Positions 8,419 to 18,610 of a DNA stretch of 64,000 nt are shown one piece after another. Below the pieces are notes generated by a model. It worked only from the letters and a program-made list of their open reading frames with translations, made no database searches and was not told the DNA's origin. Each line of letters starts with the position of its first letter. The first letter of the stretch is position 1. Source of the stretch: Mycobacterium kansasii ATCC 12478 (GTDB lineage: Bacteria; Actinomycetota; Actinomycetes; Mycobacteriales; Mycobacteriaceae); contig NC_022663.1 of the NCBI RefSeq assembly GCF_000157895.3, forward strand, positions 4,650,001-4,714,000, given 5' to 3'. Position numbers and translations under genes: made by a program.

Positions 8419-9693
8419 ATGACCACACAGTTCAGTTCCGAGTTGCGGAAAGCTCCCGAAGCGGAGTGGCGCGATAAGAAGCGCCACCTGTGGCTGATGG
8501 GATTGATCGCCCCGACGGCGTTGTTCGTGATGTTGCCGATCGTGTGGGGGCTGAACCAGCTCGGCTGGCACGCCGCGGCCCAGGCACCACTTTGGATCGG
8601 ACCGTTCCTGGTCTATATCCTGTTGCCGCTGCTGGACCTGCGCTTCGGGCCCGACGGCCAGAACCCGCCCGACGAGGTGATGGAGCGGCTGGAAAACGAC
8701 AAGTACTACCGCTACTGCACCTACATCTACGTCCCGTTCCAATACCTCAGCGTGGTGCTGGGCGCCTACCTGTTCACCGCGTCCAACCTCGGTTGGCTCG
8801 GCTTCGAGGGCGGTTTGAGCTGGGCGGGCAAGATCGGGGTTGCCCTGTCGGTCGGTGTGCTCGGCGGCGTCGGCATCAACACCGCCCACGAGATGGGTCA
8901 CAAGAAGGAGTCGCTGGAGCGCTGGCTGTCCAAGATCACCCTGGCCCAGACCTGCTACGGCCACTTCTACATCGAGCACAACCGCGGGCACCACGTACGG
9001 GTGTCCACCCCGGAGGACCCGGCGTCGGCGCGCTTCGGGGAGACCTTCTGGGAATTCCTGCCGCGCAGCGTCATCGGCAGCCTTCGCTCCGCGATCGGGC
9101 TGGAGGCCCAGCGGATTCGCCGGCTCGGTAAGAGCCCCTGGGACCCCCGGACCTACCTGTCCAACGACGTGCTCAACGCCTGGGCGATGTCGGTGGTGTT
9201 GTGGGGAGTGTTGATCGCGGTCTTCGGCGTGGGCCTGATCCCGTTCGTGATCATCCAGGCGGTGTTCGGCTTCAGCCTGCTGGAAGCGGTCAACTACCTC
9301 GAGCACTACGGACTGCTGCGGCAGAAGATCGGCACCGCTTCCGGGAAGGCCCGCTACGAGCGCTGCGCTCCGGTGCACAGCTGGAACTCCGACCACATCG
9401 TCACCAACCTGTTCCTGTACCACCTGCAGCGGCACAGCGACCACCACGCCAACCCCACGCGTCGTTACCAGACGCTGCGCAGCATGGACGGGGCGCCGAA
9501 CCTGCCCAGCGGGTACGCGTCGATGATCTCGCTGACCTACTTCCCGCCGCTGTGGCGCAAGGTGATGGACCACCGGGTACTCGAGCACTACGACGGCGAC
9601 ATCACCAGGGTCAACCTGCACCCCCGGGTGCGCGCCAAGCTCCTGGCCCGGTACGGAGCCGTGCAAGGAGCCCGGCAAGGAGACGCAGCATGA
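8419..9693 (+). CDS. alkB: Alkane 1-monooxygenase AlkB (424 aa)
   Basis: Membrane di-iron hydroxylase that oxidises the terminal carbon of medium/long n-alkanes, taking electrons from rubredoxin. The histidine boxes of the family are all present: HEMGH after NTA, EHNRGHH, and LQRHSDHHANPTRRYQ. The signature NYLEHYGLLR is also present, along with several hydrophobic helices in the N-terminal half. The ATG at 8419 is chosen because GAGGAGG at 8404-8410 is spaced eight bases before it; an earlier in-frame ATG at 8374 lacks such a site. The stop overlaps the rubA start (ATGA). Confidence 0.96.
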   Translation: MTTQFSSELRKAPEAEWRDKKRHLWLMGLIAPTALFVMLPIVWGLNQLGWHAAAQAPLWIGPFLVYILLPLLDLRFGPDGQNPPDEVMERLENDKYYRYCTYIYVPFQYLSVVLGAYLFTASNLGWLGFEGGLSWAGKIGVALSVGVLGGVGINTAHEMGHKKESLERWLSKITLAQTCYGHFYIEHNRGHHVRVSTPEDPASARFGETFWEFLPRSVIGSLRSAIGLEAQRIRRLGKSPWDPRTYLSNDVLNAWAMSVVLWGVLIAVFGVGLIPFVIIQAVFGFSLLEAVNYLEHYGLLRQKIGTASGKARYERCAPVHSWNSDHIVTNLFLYHLQRHSDHHANPTRRYQTLRSMDGAPNLPSGYASMISLTYFPPLWRKVMDHRVLEHYDGDITRVNLHPRVRAKLLARYGAVQGARQGDAA

Positions 9694-9854
9694 TGGCGGC
9701 CTATCGGTGCCCGGTCTGCGACTACGTCTACGACGAGGCCAAAGGTGAAGCCAGGGAAGGCTTTCCAGCCGGCACCCGGTGGGACCAGATCCCCGACGAG
9801 TGGTGCTGTCCGGACTGCGCCGTCCGGGAGAAGCCCGATTTCGAAAAGGTCTAG
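9690..9854 (+). CDS. rubA: Rubredoxin RubA (54 aa)
   Basis: Small one-iron electron carrier for AlkB. Two knuckles, CPVC near residue 7 and CPDC near residue 40, supply the four iron-binding cysteines. Between them is the conserved AGTRWDQIPDEWCCPDC segment. The ATG overlaps the alkB stop by four bases, giving translational coupling; a second ATG follows immediately. Confidence 0.94.
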   Translation: MMAAYRCPVCDYVYDEAKGEAREGFPAGTRWDQIPDEWCCPDCAVREKPDFEKV

Positions 9855-9865
9855 TCCCACTCCGG

Positions 9866-9891
9866 GGCGCGCCGCGTCGGCGCGGCGTGCC
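9866..9891 (+). terminator. Strong intercistronic hairpin between rubA and rubB
   Basis: An 11-bp stem with one G-U pair (GGCGCGCCGCG against CGCGGCGTGCC) closes on a four-base loop, just after the rubA stop. There is no U-run, so it may be an RNA-stabilising or attenuating stem rather than a full terminator. Confidence 0.45.
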
Positions 9892-9927
9892 GAGGAGCCG
9901 AAATCAAGTAACACGAGGAGGAACCAA

Positions 9928-10110
9928 ATGAGCGACTACAAACTGTTTCAGTGCGTCCAGTGCGGCTTCGAATACGACGAGGCACTCGGCTGGCCGGACG
10001 AGGGCATCGCACCCGGCACCAGGTGGGAGGACATCCCGGAGGACTGGAGCTGCCCGGACTGCGGGGCGGCGAAGTCCGACTTCGTGATGGTGGAGGTGGC
10101 CCGGTCGTGA
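9928..10110 (+). CDS. rubB: Rubredoxin RubB (60 aa)
   Basis: Second rubredoxin of the alkane hydroxylase operon, with cysteine pairs CVQC and CPDC and the family core APGTRWEDIPEDWSCPDC. The ATG follows GAGGAGG at 9915-9921. Its stop overlaps the start of the TetR gene. Of the two rubredoxins it has the longer acidic C-terminal tail. In related organisms one of the pair transfers electrons to AlkB better than the other; which one cannot be told from this sequence. Confidence 0.94.
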   Translation: MSDYKLFQCVQCGFEYDEALGWPDEGIAPGTRWEDIPEDWSCPDCGAAKSDFVMVEVARS

Positions 10111-10757
10111 TGGAGACCAACGTGCTGGCGGAAACAGATATTGTCGCGCCTGTGAAGCGGATTCCTTACGCCGAGGCATCTCGGGCCCTGTTGCGCGATT
10201 CGGTGCTGGATGCGATGCGGGATCTGTTGCTGACCCGCGACTGGTCGGCGATCACCCTGTCCGACGTGGCTCGCGCCGCAGGCGTCAGCCGGCAGACCAT
10301 CTACAACGAGTTCGGCTCGCGGCAGGGCCTGGCGCAGGGCTATGCGCTGCGCCTCACCGACCGCCTGGTCGACCGGGTGCATGCCTCGCTGGATGCCAAC
10401 GTGGGCAACATCTTTGAGTCGTTCTTGCAGGGTTTTCGCGCTTTCTTCGCCGAGTCCGCGGCCGATCCACTGGTGATCTCGTTGCTGACCGGCGCCGCCA
10501 AGCCCGATTTGCTGCAGCTGATCACCACCGATAGCGCGCCCATCATCAACCGTGCGTCGGCCCGGCTGGCGAAGGCCTTCACCCAGACCTGGGTGGCCAC
10601 CAGCGACGACGACGCCGGTGTGCTCTCGCGGGCGATCGTGCGGCTGTGCTTGAGCTATGTGCCGATGCCGCCGGAGGCCGATCACGACGTCGCCGCGGAC
10701 CTGGCGCGGTTGATGACGCCGTTCGCGGAACGCCACGGGGTGATCAACATCCCCTGA
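10110..10757 (+). CDS. alkX: TetR-family regulator of the alkane operon, AlkX-like (215 aa)
   Basis: The N-terminal helix-turn-helix is clear: SAITLSDVARAAGVSRQTIYNEFGSRQGLA at about residues 40-70. A helical ligand-binding domain follows. The gene is fused translationally to the operon, since the rubB stop and this ATG share a base; a GTG three bases earlier is an alternative start. By position it is the AlkX/Rv3249c-type repressor. Self-regulation through the palindrome before alkB is the obvious hypothesis. Confidence 0.85.
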   Translation: METNVLAETDIVAPVKRIPYAEASRALLRDSVLDAMRDLLLTRDWSAITLSDVARAAGVSRQTIYNEFGSRQGLAQGYALRLTDRLVDRVHASLDANVGNIFESFLQGFRAFFAESAADPLVISLLTGAAKPDLLQLITTDSAPIINRASARLAKAFTQTWVATSDDDAGVLSRAIVRLCLSYVPMPPEADHDVAADLARLMTPFAERHGVINIP

Positions 10758-10860
10758 CCTGCGAGGCTGCGGGCCGGCGACTACAGTGGCTGAAGAGCAT
10801 ACCTAGGCTATGTCGCCTCGCTCAGCTTCCCGCAGGCCCACAGTAAGGATCAAACACGCC

Positions 10861-12339
<1,479 letters not shown>

Positions 12340-12355
12340 GGCTGCTATCGCCGGC

Positions 12356-12411
12356 CGAGCGTGACGCCACAGTCACATTCGGCCCCGAATGCGACTGCAG
12401 CGTCACGCTCG
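12356..12411. terminator. 56-base near-perfect hairpin between sahH and tmk
   Basis: The outer arms CGAGCGTGACGC and GCGTCACGCTCG pair perfectly over 12 bases. The inner arms AGTC/GACT and CATTCGG/CCGAATG pair around a two-base loop, with small mismatches between the stem blocks. The tmk GTG follows 22 bases later. It may terminate sahH transcripts or be a dispersed mycobacterial palindrome. No U-run follows. Confidence 0.55.
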
Positions 12412-12433
12412 AGGCAGCGACTAAGCTCACGCC

Positions 12434-13078
12434 GTGCTCATCGCGGTCGAAGGCGTCGACGGCGCCGGCAAGCGGACGCTGACCGTGCGTCTGCGCGCGG
12501 CGTTCCAGGCGGTCGGGAAGTCGGTGGTCACGCTGGCGTTCCCGCGCTACGGGCGCTCGGTCACCGCCGATATCGCGGCCGAGGCGCTGCACGGCCAGCA
12601 CGGTGACCTCGCGTCGTCGGCATATGCGATGGCGACGCTGTTCGCGCTCGACCGCGCCGGCGCGGCGGCGGAAATCGCGGAGCTGCGGCGCAACTACGAC
12701 GTGGTGATCCTGGATCGCTATGTCGCCTCCAACGCCGCCTACAGCGCGGCGCGGTTGCGCGAGGATGCCGGCGGGCCGGCGGTGGCCTGGGTCCAGCAGA
12801 TCGAATACCAGCGGATGGGGTTGCCCGTTCCCGACTGGCAGGTGCTGCTCGCGGTCCCGGCCGACCTCGCCGCGCAGCGCGCCCGTAGCCGTGCCGAAGC
12901 CGATCCGGGGCGCGCGCGGGACAGCTACGAACGTGACGACGAACTGCAGCGGCGCACCGGCGTGGTGTACGCACAACTGGCCGCCGCAGACTGGAACGGG
13001 CGATGGTTGGTGGTCGACTCCGACGTCGATCCGGACCGGTTGGCGGCGACTCTGACGGCCTCAAATGAACGATTTTGA
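12434..13078 (+). CDS. tmk: Thymidylate kinase (214 aa)
   Basis: Phosphorylates dTMP to dTDP. The P-loop EGVDGAGKRTL at residues 5-15, the LDRYVASNAAYSAAR region that binds dTMP, and the arginine-rich lid following DWQVLLAVPADLAAQRARSR are the mycobacterial TMK pattern. The GTG start gives MLIAVEGVDG, as in relatives. Transcription is probably shared with mtrA downstream, though a 69-base gap leaves room for a separate promoter. Confidence 0.95.
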   Translation: MLIAVEGVDGAGKRTLTVRLRAAFQAVGKSVVTLAFPRYGRSVTADIAAEALHGQHGDLASSAYAMATLFALDRAGAAAEIAELRRNYDVVILDRYVASNAAYSAARLREDAGGPAVAWVQQIEYQRMGLPVPDWQVLLAVPADLAAQRARSRAEADPGRARDSYERDDELQRRTGVVYAQLAAADWNGRWLVVDSDVDPDRLAATLTASNERF

Positions 13079-13147
13079 GGCTATTTGCGCATATCAAAGA
13101 CGAAACGCCCGGGTGGAATCGCAGTTTTGTCCCGTTCTAGTGCCACC

Positions 13148-13834
13148 ATGGACACCATGAGGCAAAGGATTCTCGTCGTCGATGATGACGCTTCGCTGGC
13201 AGAGATGCTGACCATCGTGCTGCGTGGGGAGGGCTTCGACACCGCGGTCATCGGTGACGGTACTCAGGCCCTGACCGCGGTGCGCGAGCTGCGGCCCGAT
13301 CTGGTGCTGCTGGACTTGATGCTGCCCGGCATGAACGGCATTGACGTGTGCCGGGTCTTGCGCGCCGATTCCGGTGTTCCGATCGTGATGCTGACCGCCA
13401 AGACCGACACCGTCGACGTGGTGCTCGGTCTGGAGTCGGGTGCCGACGACTACATCATGAAGCCCTTCAAGCCCAAGGAGCTGGTCGCGCGGGTACGGGC
13501 GCGGCTACGCCGCAATGACGACGAGCCCGCCGAAATGCTGTCGATCGCCGATGTCGACATAGACGTCCCGGCGCACAAGGTCACCCGCAACGGTGAGCAG
13601 ATCTCGCTGACGCCGCTGGAATTCGACCTGCTGGTCGCACTGGCACGTAAACCCCGCCAGGTGTTTACTCGTGATGTGCTGCTCGAACAGGTGTGGGGAT
13701 ATCGTCACCCGGCCGACACCCGGCTGGTGAACGTGCATGTCCAGCGTCTGCGGGCCAAGGTCGAGAAAGACCCGGAGAACCCGACAGTGGTGTTGACCGT
13801 TCGAGGAGTGGGATACAAGGCCGGACCTCCGTGA
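13148..13834 (+). CDS. mtrA: Response regulator MtrA (228 aa)
   Basis: OmpR/PhoB-type regulator, essential in M. tuberculosis, that controls cell-wall, division and replication genes. The receiver domain spans residues 1-120, with acidic pocket VDDD at 11-14, phosphoacceptor Asp56 in LLDLMLPG and conserved Lys in MKPFKP. The winged-helix domain ends in TVRGVGYKAGPP. The protein is near-identical to the M. tuberculosis MtrA I recall. The ATG at 13148 yields MDTMRQRILVV. mtrB and lpqB follow on the same strand. Confidence 0.98.
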   Translation: MDTMRQRILVVDDDASLAEMLTIVLRGEGFDTAVIGDGTQALTAVRELRPDLVLLDLMLPGMNGIDVCRVLRADSGVPIVMLTAKTDTVDVVLGLESGADDYIMKPFKPKELVARVRARLRRNDDEPAEMLSIADVDIDVPAHKVTRNGEQISLTPLEFDLLVALARKPRQVFTRDVLLEQVWGYRHPADTRLVNVHVQRLRAKVEKDPENPTVVLTVRGVGYKAGPP

Positions 13835-13951
13835 TCCGCGGGGACGACCGCGACGCCCTGAGGGTACTGCCGTCCGCCGGCAGGGGAGTGCGGCGCCAGT
13901 GAACCGCGCCTGCGACGATGCAGAGCGTAGCGATGCTGAGGAGCGGCGCCT

Positions 13952-15631
13952 GTGATTTGGGGCTCTCGGCGACGTACTCGTGGTCGTTGGGGGCGCTCCG
14001 GCCCGATGACCCGTGGTTTGAGTGCGCTGAGCCGGGCCGTCGCCGTGGCGTGGCGCCGATCGTTGCAACTGCGGGTCGTGGCGCTGACGCTGGGACTTTC
14101 GCTGGCAGTGATCCTGGCGCTCGGGTTCGTGCTGACCAGCCAGGTCACCAACCGGGTGCTCGACGTCAAACTCAAGGCCGCCATCGACCAGACCGAGCGG
14201 GCCCGGAACACCGTCAGCGGCATCGTCAACGGCGAAGAGACCCGCTCGCTGGACAGCAGCCTCCAGCTCGCGCGCAACACCCTGACCTCGAAAGCCGATC
14301 CAGCCTCCGGCACCGGCCAGGCCGGCGCATTCGACGCGGTGCTGATGGTGCCGGGCGACGGGCCGCGCGCCGCCTCCACCGCCGGACCCGTCGACCAGGT
14401 CCCGGCTGCGTTGCGGGGCTTCGTCAAGGCGGGCCAGGCCGCGTATCAGTACGCCACCGTGCACACCGACGGCTTCGCCGGCCCGGCCCTCATTGTCGGC
14501 ACGCCGACGTCGTCGCGGGTGACCAACCTGGAGCTGTACCTGATCTTTCCGCTGGCTAACGAGCAGGCCACCATCGCGCTGGTGCGCGGCACCATGGCAA
14601 CGGGCAGCCTGGTGCTGCTGGTCCTACTGTCCGGCATCGCGCTGCTGGTATCGCGCCAAGTCGTGGTGCCGGTCCGGTCGGCGTCGCGAATTGCCGAACG
14701 GTTCGCCGAGGGGCATCTGTCCGAGCGAATGCCGGTGCGCGGTGAAGACGACATGGCCCGATTGGCCGTGTCGTTCAACGACATGGCCGAGAGCCTGTCC
14801 CGCCAGATCACCCAACTTGAGGAGTTCGGCAACCTGCAGCGCCGCTTCACCTCCGACGTCAGCCACGAACTGCGCACGCCACTGACCACGGTGCGGATGG
14901 CCGCCGACTTGATCTACGACCACAGCGCCGATCTGGACCCGACGCTGCGCCGTTCCACCGAGCTGATGGTCAGCGAACTGGACCGGTTCGAGTCGCTGCT
15001 CAACGACCTGCTGGAGATCTCCCGGCACGACGCCGGGGTGGCGGAGCTGTCGGTGGAGGCGGTCGACCTGCGCACGACCGTCAAGAACGCCCTGGGCAAC
15101 GTGGGGCACCTGGCCGAGGAGGCCGGTATCGAATTGCTCGTGGAGTTGCCGGCCCACGAAGTGATCGCCGAGGTCGACGCCCGCCGGGTAGAACGGATAC
15201 TGCGCAATCTGATTGCCAACGCCATCGACCACGCCGAGCACAAACCGGTGCGGATTCGGATGGGCGCCGACGAGGACACGGTGGCGGTCACGGTGCGTGA
15301 CTACGGGGTGGGGCTGCGGCCCGGTGAGGAGAAACTGGTGTTCAGCCGATTCTGGCGCGCCGATCCCTCGCGGGTGCGGCGCTCCGGGGGCACCGGGCTG
15401 GGTCTGGCGATCAGCATCGAGGACGCGCGGCTACACCAGGGCCGGCTGGAAGCCTGGGGGGAACCGGGCCAGGGCTCCTGCTTCCGGCTGACGCTGCCGC
15501 TGGTGCGCGGCCACAAGGTGACCACCAGCCCGTTGCCCATGAAACCGATCCCGCAACCCGTCCCACAGCCGAATGCGCCGGAACAGAAGGATCGGCAGCA
15601 CCAGCGTGAACCCGCGGAGTGGAGCGGCTGA
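13952..15631 (+). CDS. mtrB: Sensor histidine kinase MtrB (559 aa)
   Basis: Membrane partner of MtrA. It has a basic N-terminus, a first transmembrane helix (about 45-70), an extracytoplasmic sensor region, and a second helix (about 215-235). A HAMP segment, the dimerisation/H-box SDVSHELRTPLTTVR, an N-box with NLIANAIDHAE, and G-boxes (DYGVGL, GGTGLGLAI) follow. The C-terminal tail is proline-rich. The GTG at 13952 follows GAGGAG. The stop lies inside the lpqB start region. Confidence 0.97.
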   Translation: MIWGSRRRTRGRWGRSGPMTRGLSALSRAVAVAWRRSLQLRVVALTLGLSLAVILALGFVLTSQVTNRVLDVKLKAAIDQTERARNTVSGIVNGEETRSLDSSLQLARNTLTSKADPASGTGQAGAFDAVLMVPGDGPRAASTAGPVDQVPAALRGFVKAGQAAYQYATVHTDGFAGPALIVGTPTSSRVTNLELYLIFPLANEQATIALVRGTMATGSLVLLVLLSGIALLVSRQVVVPVRSASRIAERFAEGHLSERMPVRGEDDMARLAVSFNDMAESLSRQITQLEEFGNLQRRFTSDVSHELRTPLTTVRMAADLIYDHSADLDPTLRRSTELMVSELDRFESLLNDLLEISRHDAGVAELSVEAVDLRTTVKNALGNVGHLAEEAGIELLVELPAHEVIAEVDARRVERILRNLIANAIDHAEHKPVRIRMGADEDTVAVTVRDYGVGLRPGEEKLVFSRFWRADPSRVRRSGGTGLGLAISIEDARLHQGRLEAWGEPGQGSCFRLTLPLVRGHKVTTSPLPMKPIPQPVPQPNAPEQKDRQHQREPAEWSG

Positions 15632-17406
15632 TGCGACGGATCCGGGCGATCCGGGCGAGTACGGCCCTGTGGTTCGTGGCCGCGCTGCTGGGCGGCTGCG
15701 CGAGCGTGCCCAGTTCGTCGGCGCCGCAAGCCATCGGCACCGTCGAGCGTCCGGCGCCGTCGAACCTGCCCAAGCCGACCCCGGGCATGGATCCCGACGT
15801 GCTGCTGCGGGAATTCCTCAAGGCCACCGCCGACCCCGCGAACCGGCATCTGGCAGCACGTCAGTTCCTCACCCAGTCGGCATCCAACGCATGGGACGAC
15901 GCCGGCAGCGCCCTGCTGATCGACCATGTGGTTTTCGTCGAAACCCGTGGCGCAGAACGAGTTTCGGCGACTATGCGGGCAGATATCCTGGGCTCGCTGT
16001 CCGATATCGGGGTCTTCGAGACCGCCGAGGGCCAGCTGCCCGATCCGGGCCCGATCGAATTGGTCAAGACCCCCGGTGGCTGGCGCATCGACCGGCTGCC
16101 CAACGGGGTTTTCCTGGACTGGCAGCAGTTCCAGGCGACCTACAAGCGCAACACCTTGTACTTCGCCGACCCGACCGGCAAGACCGTGGTTCCGGATCCG
16201 CGCTATGTCGCGGTGTCCGATCACGACCAGCTGGCCACCGAGCTGGTGTCCAAGCTGCTATCGGGTCCACGTCCGGAGATGACGCACACGGTGCGTAACC
16301 TGCTGGCTCCGCCGCTGCGGCTACGTGGCCCGGTAACCCGTGCCGACGGCGGCAAGAGCGGCATCGGCAAGGGCTACGGCGGGGCACGCATCGACCTGGA
16401 GAAGCTGTCGACCACCGATCCGCACAGCAGGCAATTGCTTGCCGCCCAGATCATTTGGACATTAGCCCGGGCCGACATCAGAGGGCCGTATGTGATCAAC
16501 GCCGACGGCGCCCCGCTGGACGACAGGTTTGCCGAAGGATGGAATACCTCCGACGTCGCCGCCACCGACCCGGGCGTGGCCGACGGTGCGGGCGCCGGCT
16601 TGCACGCCCTGGTGGGCGGTTCACTGGTGGCGCTGGACGGGCAGCGGATCACCACCGTGACCGGCGCCTTCGGGCGGATGGGCGACCAGACCGGGGCAGC
16701 GCTGTCCCGCAGTGGCCGGCAGGTGGCCTCGGTGGTGACGCTGCGGCGTGGTGCCCCCGATGTGGCGGCCTCCTTGTGGATCGGCGACCTCGGCGGCGAG
16801 GCGGTCCAGTCGGCCGACGGCCATAACCTTTCGCGGCCCAGCTGGTCACTGGACGACGCGGTGTGGGTGGTCGTCGACACCAACATCGTGCTGCGGGCGA
16901 TCCAGGAAACCGCGTCGGGACAACCGGCGCGGATCCCCGTGGATTCCGCCGCGGTGTCCAGTCGCTTTCCGGGCGCGATCACCGACCTGCAGCTGTCTCG
17001 CGACGGGACGCGGGCCGCGATGGTGATCGACGGGCAGGTGATCCTCGCCGGTGTCGAGCAGACCCAGGCCGGTCAGTTCGCCCTGACCTATCCGCGGCGG
17101 CTGGGTTTCGGGCTGGGCACCTCGGTGGTGTCGCTGTCCTGGCGAACCGGCGACGACATCGTGGTGACCCGCAACGATGCGACGCATCCGGTGTCGTATG
17201 TCAACCTCGACGGGGTCAACTCCGACGCCCCGGCCAGGGGTTTGCAGATACCGCTGTTCGCGATCGCCGCCAATCCCTCGACGGTGTACGTTGCCGCCCC
17301 GCAAGGGGTGCTGATGTATTCGGCGTCGGCCGCCGACGGTCAACAGGGCTGGGCGGAGGTTCCGGGCCTGATGGTGGCGGGGGCGGCGCCGGTGTTGCCG
17401 GGATGA
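15619..17406 (+). CDS. lpqB: Lipoprotein LpqB, accessory of MtrAB (595 aa)
   Basis: Exported lipoprotein that in mycobacteria and Streptomyces interacts with the sensor MtrB/CseC-type kinase. The N-terminus has a signal sequence ending in lipobox LGGC, followed by SVPSSSAPQAIGTV as in relatives. The middle has the GerMN-like region and the C-terminal half a beta-propeller-like LpqB domain. The GTG at 15619 overlaps mtrB; an ATG at 15631 would remove four residues and keep the signal peptide. Coupling with mtrB supports a three-gene operon. Confidence 0.95.
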   Translation: MERLMRRIRAIRASTALWFVAALLGGCASVPSSSAPQAIGTVERPAPSNLPKPTPGMDPDVLLREFLKATADPANRHLAARQFLTQSASNAWDDAGSALLIDHVVFVETRGAERVSATMRADILGSLSDIGVFETAEGQLPDPGPIELVKTPGGWRIDRLPNGVFLDWQQFQATYKRNTLYFADPTGKTVVPDPRYVAVSDHDQLATELVSKLLSGPRPEMTHTVRNLLAPPLRLRGPVTRADGGKSGIGKGYGGARIDLEKLSTTDPHSRQLLAAQIIWTLARADIRGPYVINADGAPLDDRFAEGWNTSDVAATDPGVADGAGAGLHALVGGSLVALDGQRITTVTGAFGRMGDQTGAALSRSGRQVASVVTLRRGAPDVAASLWIGDLGGEAVQSADGHNLSRPSWSLDDAVWVVVDTNIVLRAIQETASGQPARIPVDSAAVSSRFPGAITDLQLSRDGTRAAMVIDGQVILAGVEQTQAGQFALTYPRRLGFGLGTSVVSLSWRTGDDIVVTRNDATHPVSYVNLDGVNSDAPARGLQIPLFAIAANPSTVYVAAPQGVLMYSASAADGQQGWAEVPGLMVAGAAPVLPG

Positions 17407-17461
17407 GTGCTGGGCTGGGCTGATTTCACCGGCTACCCTCGCAGTGAGGAGGCGCTTGTCG

Positions 17462-18292
17462 ATGTCGCCCAGAGTTCCTTTCCTGCGTTGGGACGATCCG
17501 TTCCGCGCCCTCGACATGCTGGCCTCGTTGTGGTCGTCGACCGGGTTGCCGTCGGTGAGCGCGGGAGCCGCCCAAGCGGTTGCCATGCCATACCGCACCT
17601 TGTTCATGACGCTGCAGCAGTTGCTCGTCAACAAGGAAATCACGGTGCGCATCGGCGGCGACGACGTGGTGCTGACCGTGACCGAGCTGGACGCCGAACT
17701 CGACCCGCAGGGGTTGCCCGTCGGTCAGCTCGGCGAGGTCCGCGTCGCCGCCCGCGACGTCAGGTGGGATCAGCACCACCTCCAAACCGCGGTCGCCGTC
17801 CTGCGCAACGTGCACATCCGTCCGGGCGTGCCCCCGCTGGTGGTAGCGGCTCCGGCCCGATTGTCGTCGGTGCTGTCGGCGGACATCTTCGATGATGTTC
17901 TGCAACAGGTGGCCCCGCAGCTGCGCAGTGAGCTACGCGGGGACGGGACCGCCCGGCTGCGCTGGGCACGTCGGCCCGGTTGGGGCGGGGTGGAAGTGGA
18001 CGCCGCCGTGGTGGGCACGACGCTGTGGCTGCGCCCGCGCGCCGTGATCACCGGGCACCGGCGCTGGCCCCTGCCGATCCGGGTCCCCGCGTACCAGGTG
18101 CCGTTGCCCAAGCTGCCGCATGGACTGCTGCTGACCGACGTCGACCTTGGCCCGGATTCGCTGCACCTGTCCGCTCTGCTGCCGGAGTGGCGAATGGAGT
18201 TGCCGCTGCGACATCTCGAGGACCTGATCACCCGATTGAGCCAGGGGGCGCTCAGCTTCACCTGGCCTTCGTTGCTGCGCGGCTCGGACTGA
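17462..18292 (+). CDS. Rv3243c-like protein, probably LmeA/DUF2993-type (276 aa)
   Basis: Located directly after lpqB, where M. tuberculosis has Rv3243c. The pattern of repeated beta strands with short conserved phrases (LTVTELDAELDPQGLPVGQLGEV, then RPRAVITGHRRWPLPIRV) resembles LmeA-type lipid-binding proteins. This comparison is from memory. No signal peptide is obvious. The ATG at 17462 is preferred because GAGGAGG at 17446-17452 sits nine bases upstream. Function is unassigned. Confidence 0.75.
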   Translation: MSPRVPFLRWDDPFRALDMLASLWSSTGLPSVSAGAAQAVAMPYRTLFMTLQQLLVNKEITVRIGGDDVVLTVTELDAELDPQGLPVGQLGEVRVAARDVRWDQHHLQTAVAVLRNVHIRPGVPPLVVAAPARLSSVLSADIFDDVLQQVAPQLRSELRGDGTARLRWARRPGWGGVEVDAAVVGTTLWLRPRAVITGHRRWPLPIRVPAYQVPLPKLPHGLLLTDVDLGPDSLHLSALLPEWRMELPLRHLEDLITRLSQGALSFTWPSLLRGSD

Positions 18293-18610
18293 CCGGCGGC
18301 GGGGTGACTCTGTCGTTCCAGGTCGTTCCAAATCTGCCGAATTTGCCGAAACGGCATCCCGATACCGCGCACCGACGACTCACCGCGAAATCCGGGGTGG
18401 CCGAGCTTGCGTGTGCTCGGCGCGGCGGCGAACGTGAAAAACCTTCCCTAAGTCACTATTTGGGAAATTCTGGATCACGACAGGGCTGGTGCGCCGTATC
18501 GGTTCGGCAACCAATACGTCTTGATCTAGGCAGGGATTCGGCGCACCGATACGGTTCCCCATTGCCGCGGTATTCGCGGGCGGCTTGGGTAGATATGAAC
18601 GGAGTTGGCG
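18293..18610. other. 318-base intergenic region with inverted repeats
   Basis: No gene is supported. It contains short direct repeats (GTCGTTCCA twice near 18312; TGCCGAA twice near 18335) and a separated 10-bp inverted repeat, CCGTATCGGT at 18494-18503 and ACCGATACGG at 18545-18554. The second pair could be an operator or stem upstream of the repeat-rich secreted gene. Confidence 0.5.

Noticed and set aside
8335..9678. Long minus-strand frame opposite alkB
   Set aside because: Shadow of alkB; composition is the complement of a real gene and no motif is present.
10758..10860. SAH riboswitch upstream of sahH
   Set aside because: The 103-base leader shows no recognisable conserved pseudoknot elements; synteny alone is not enough.
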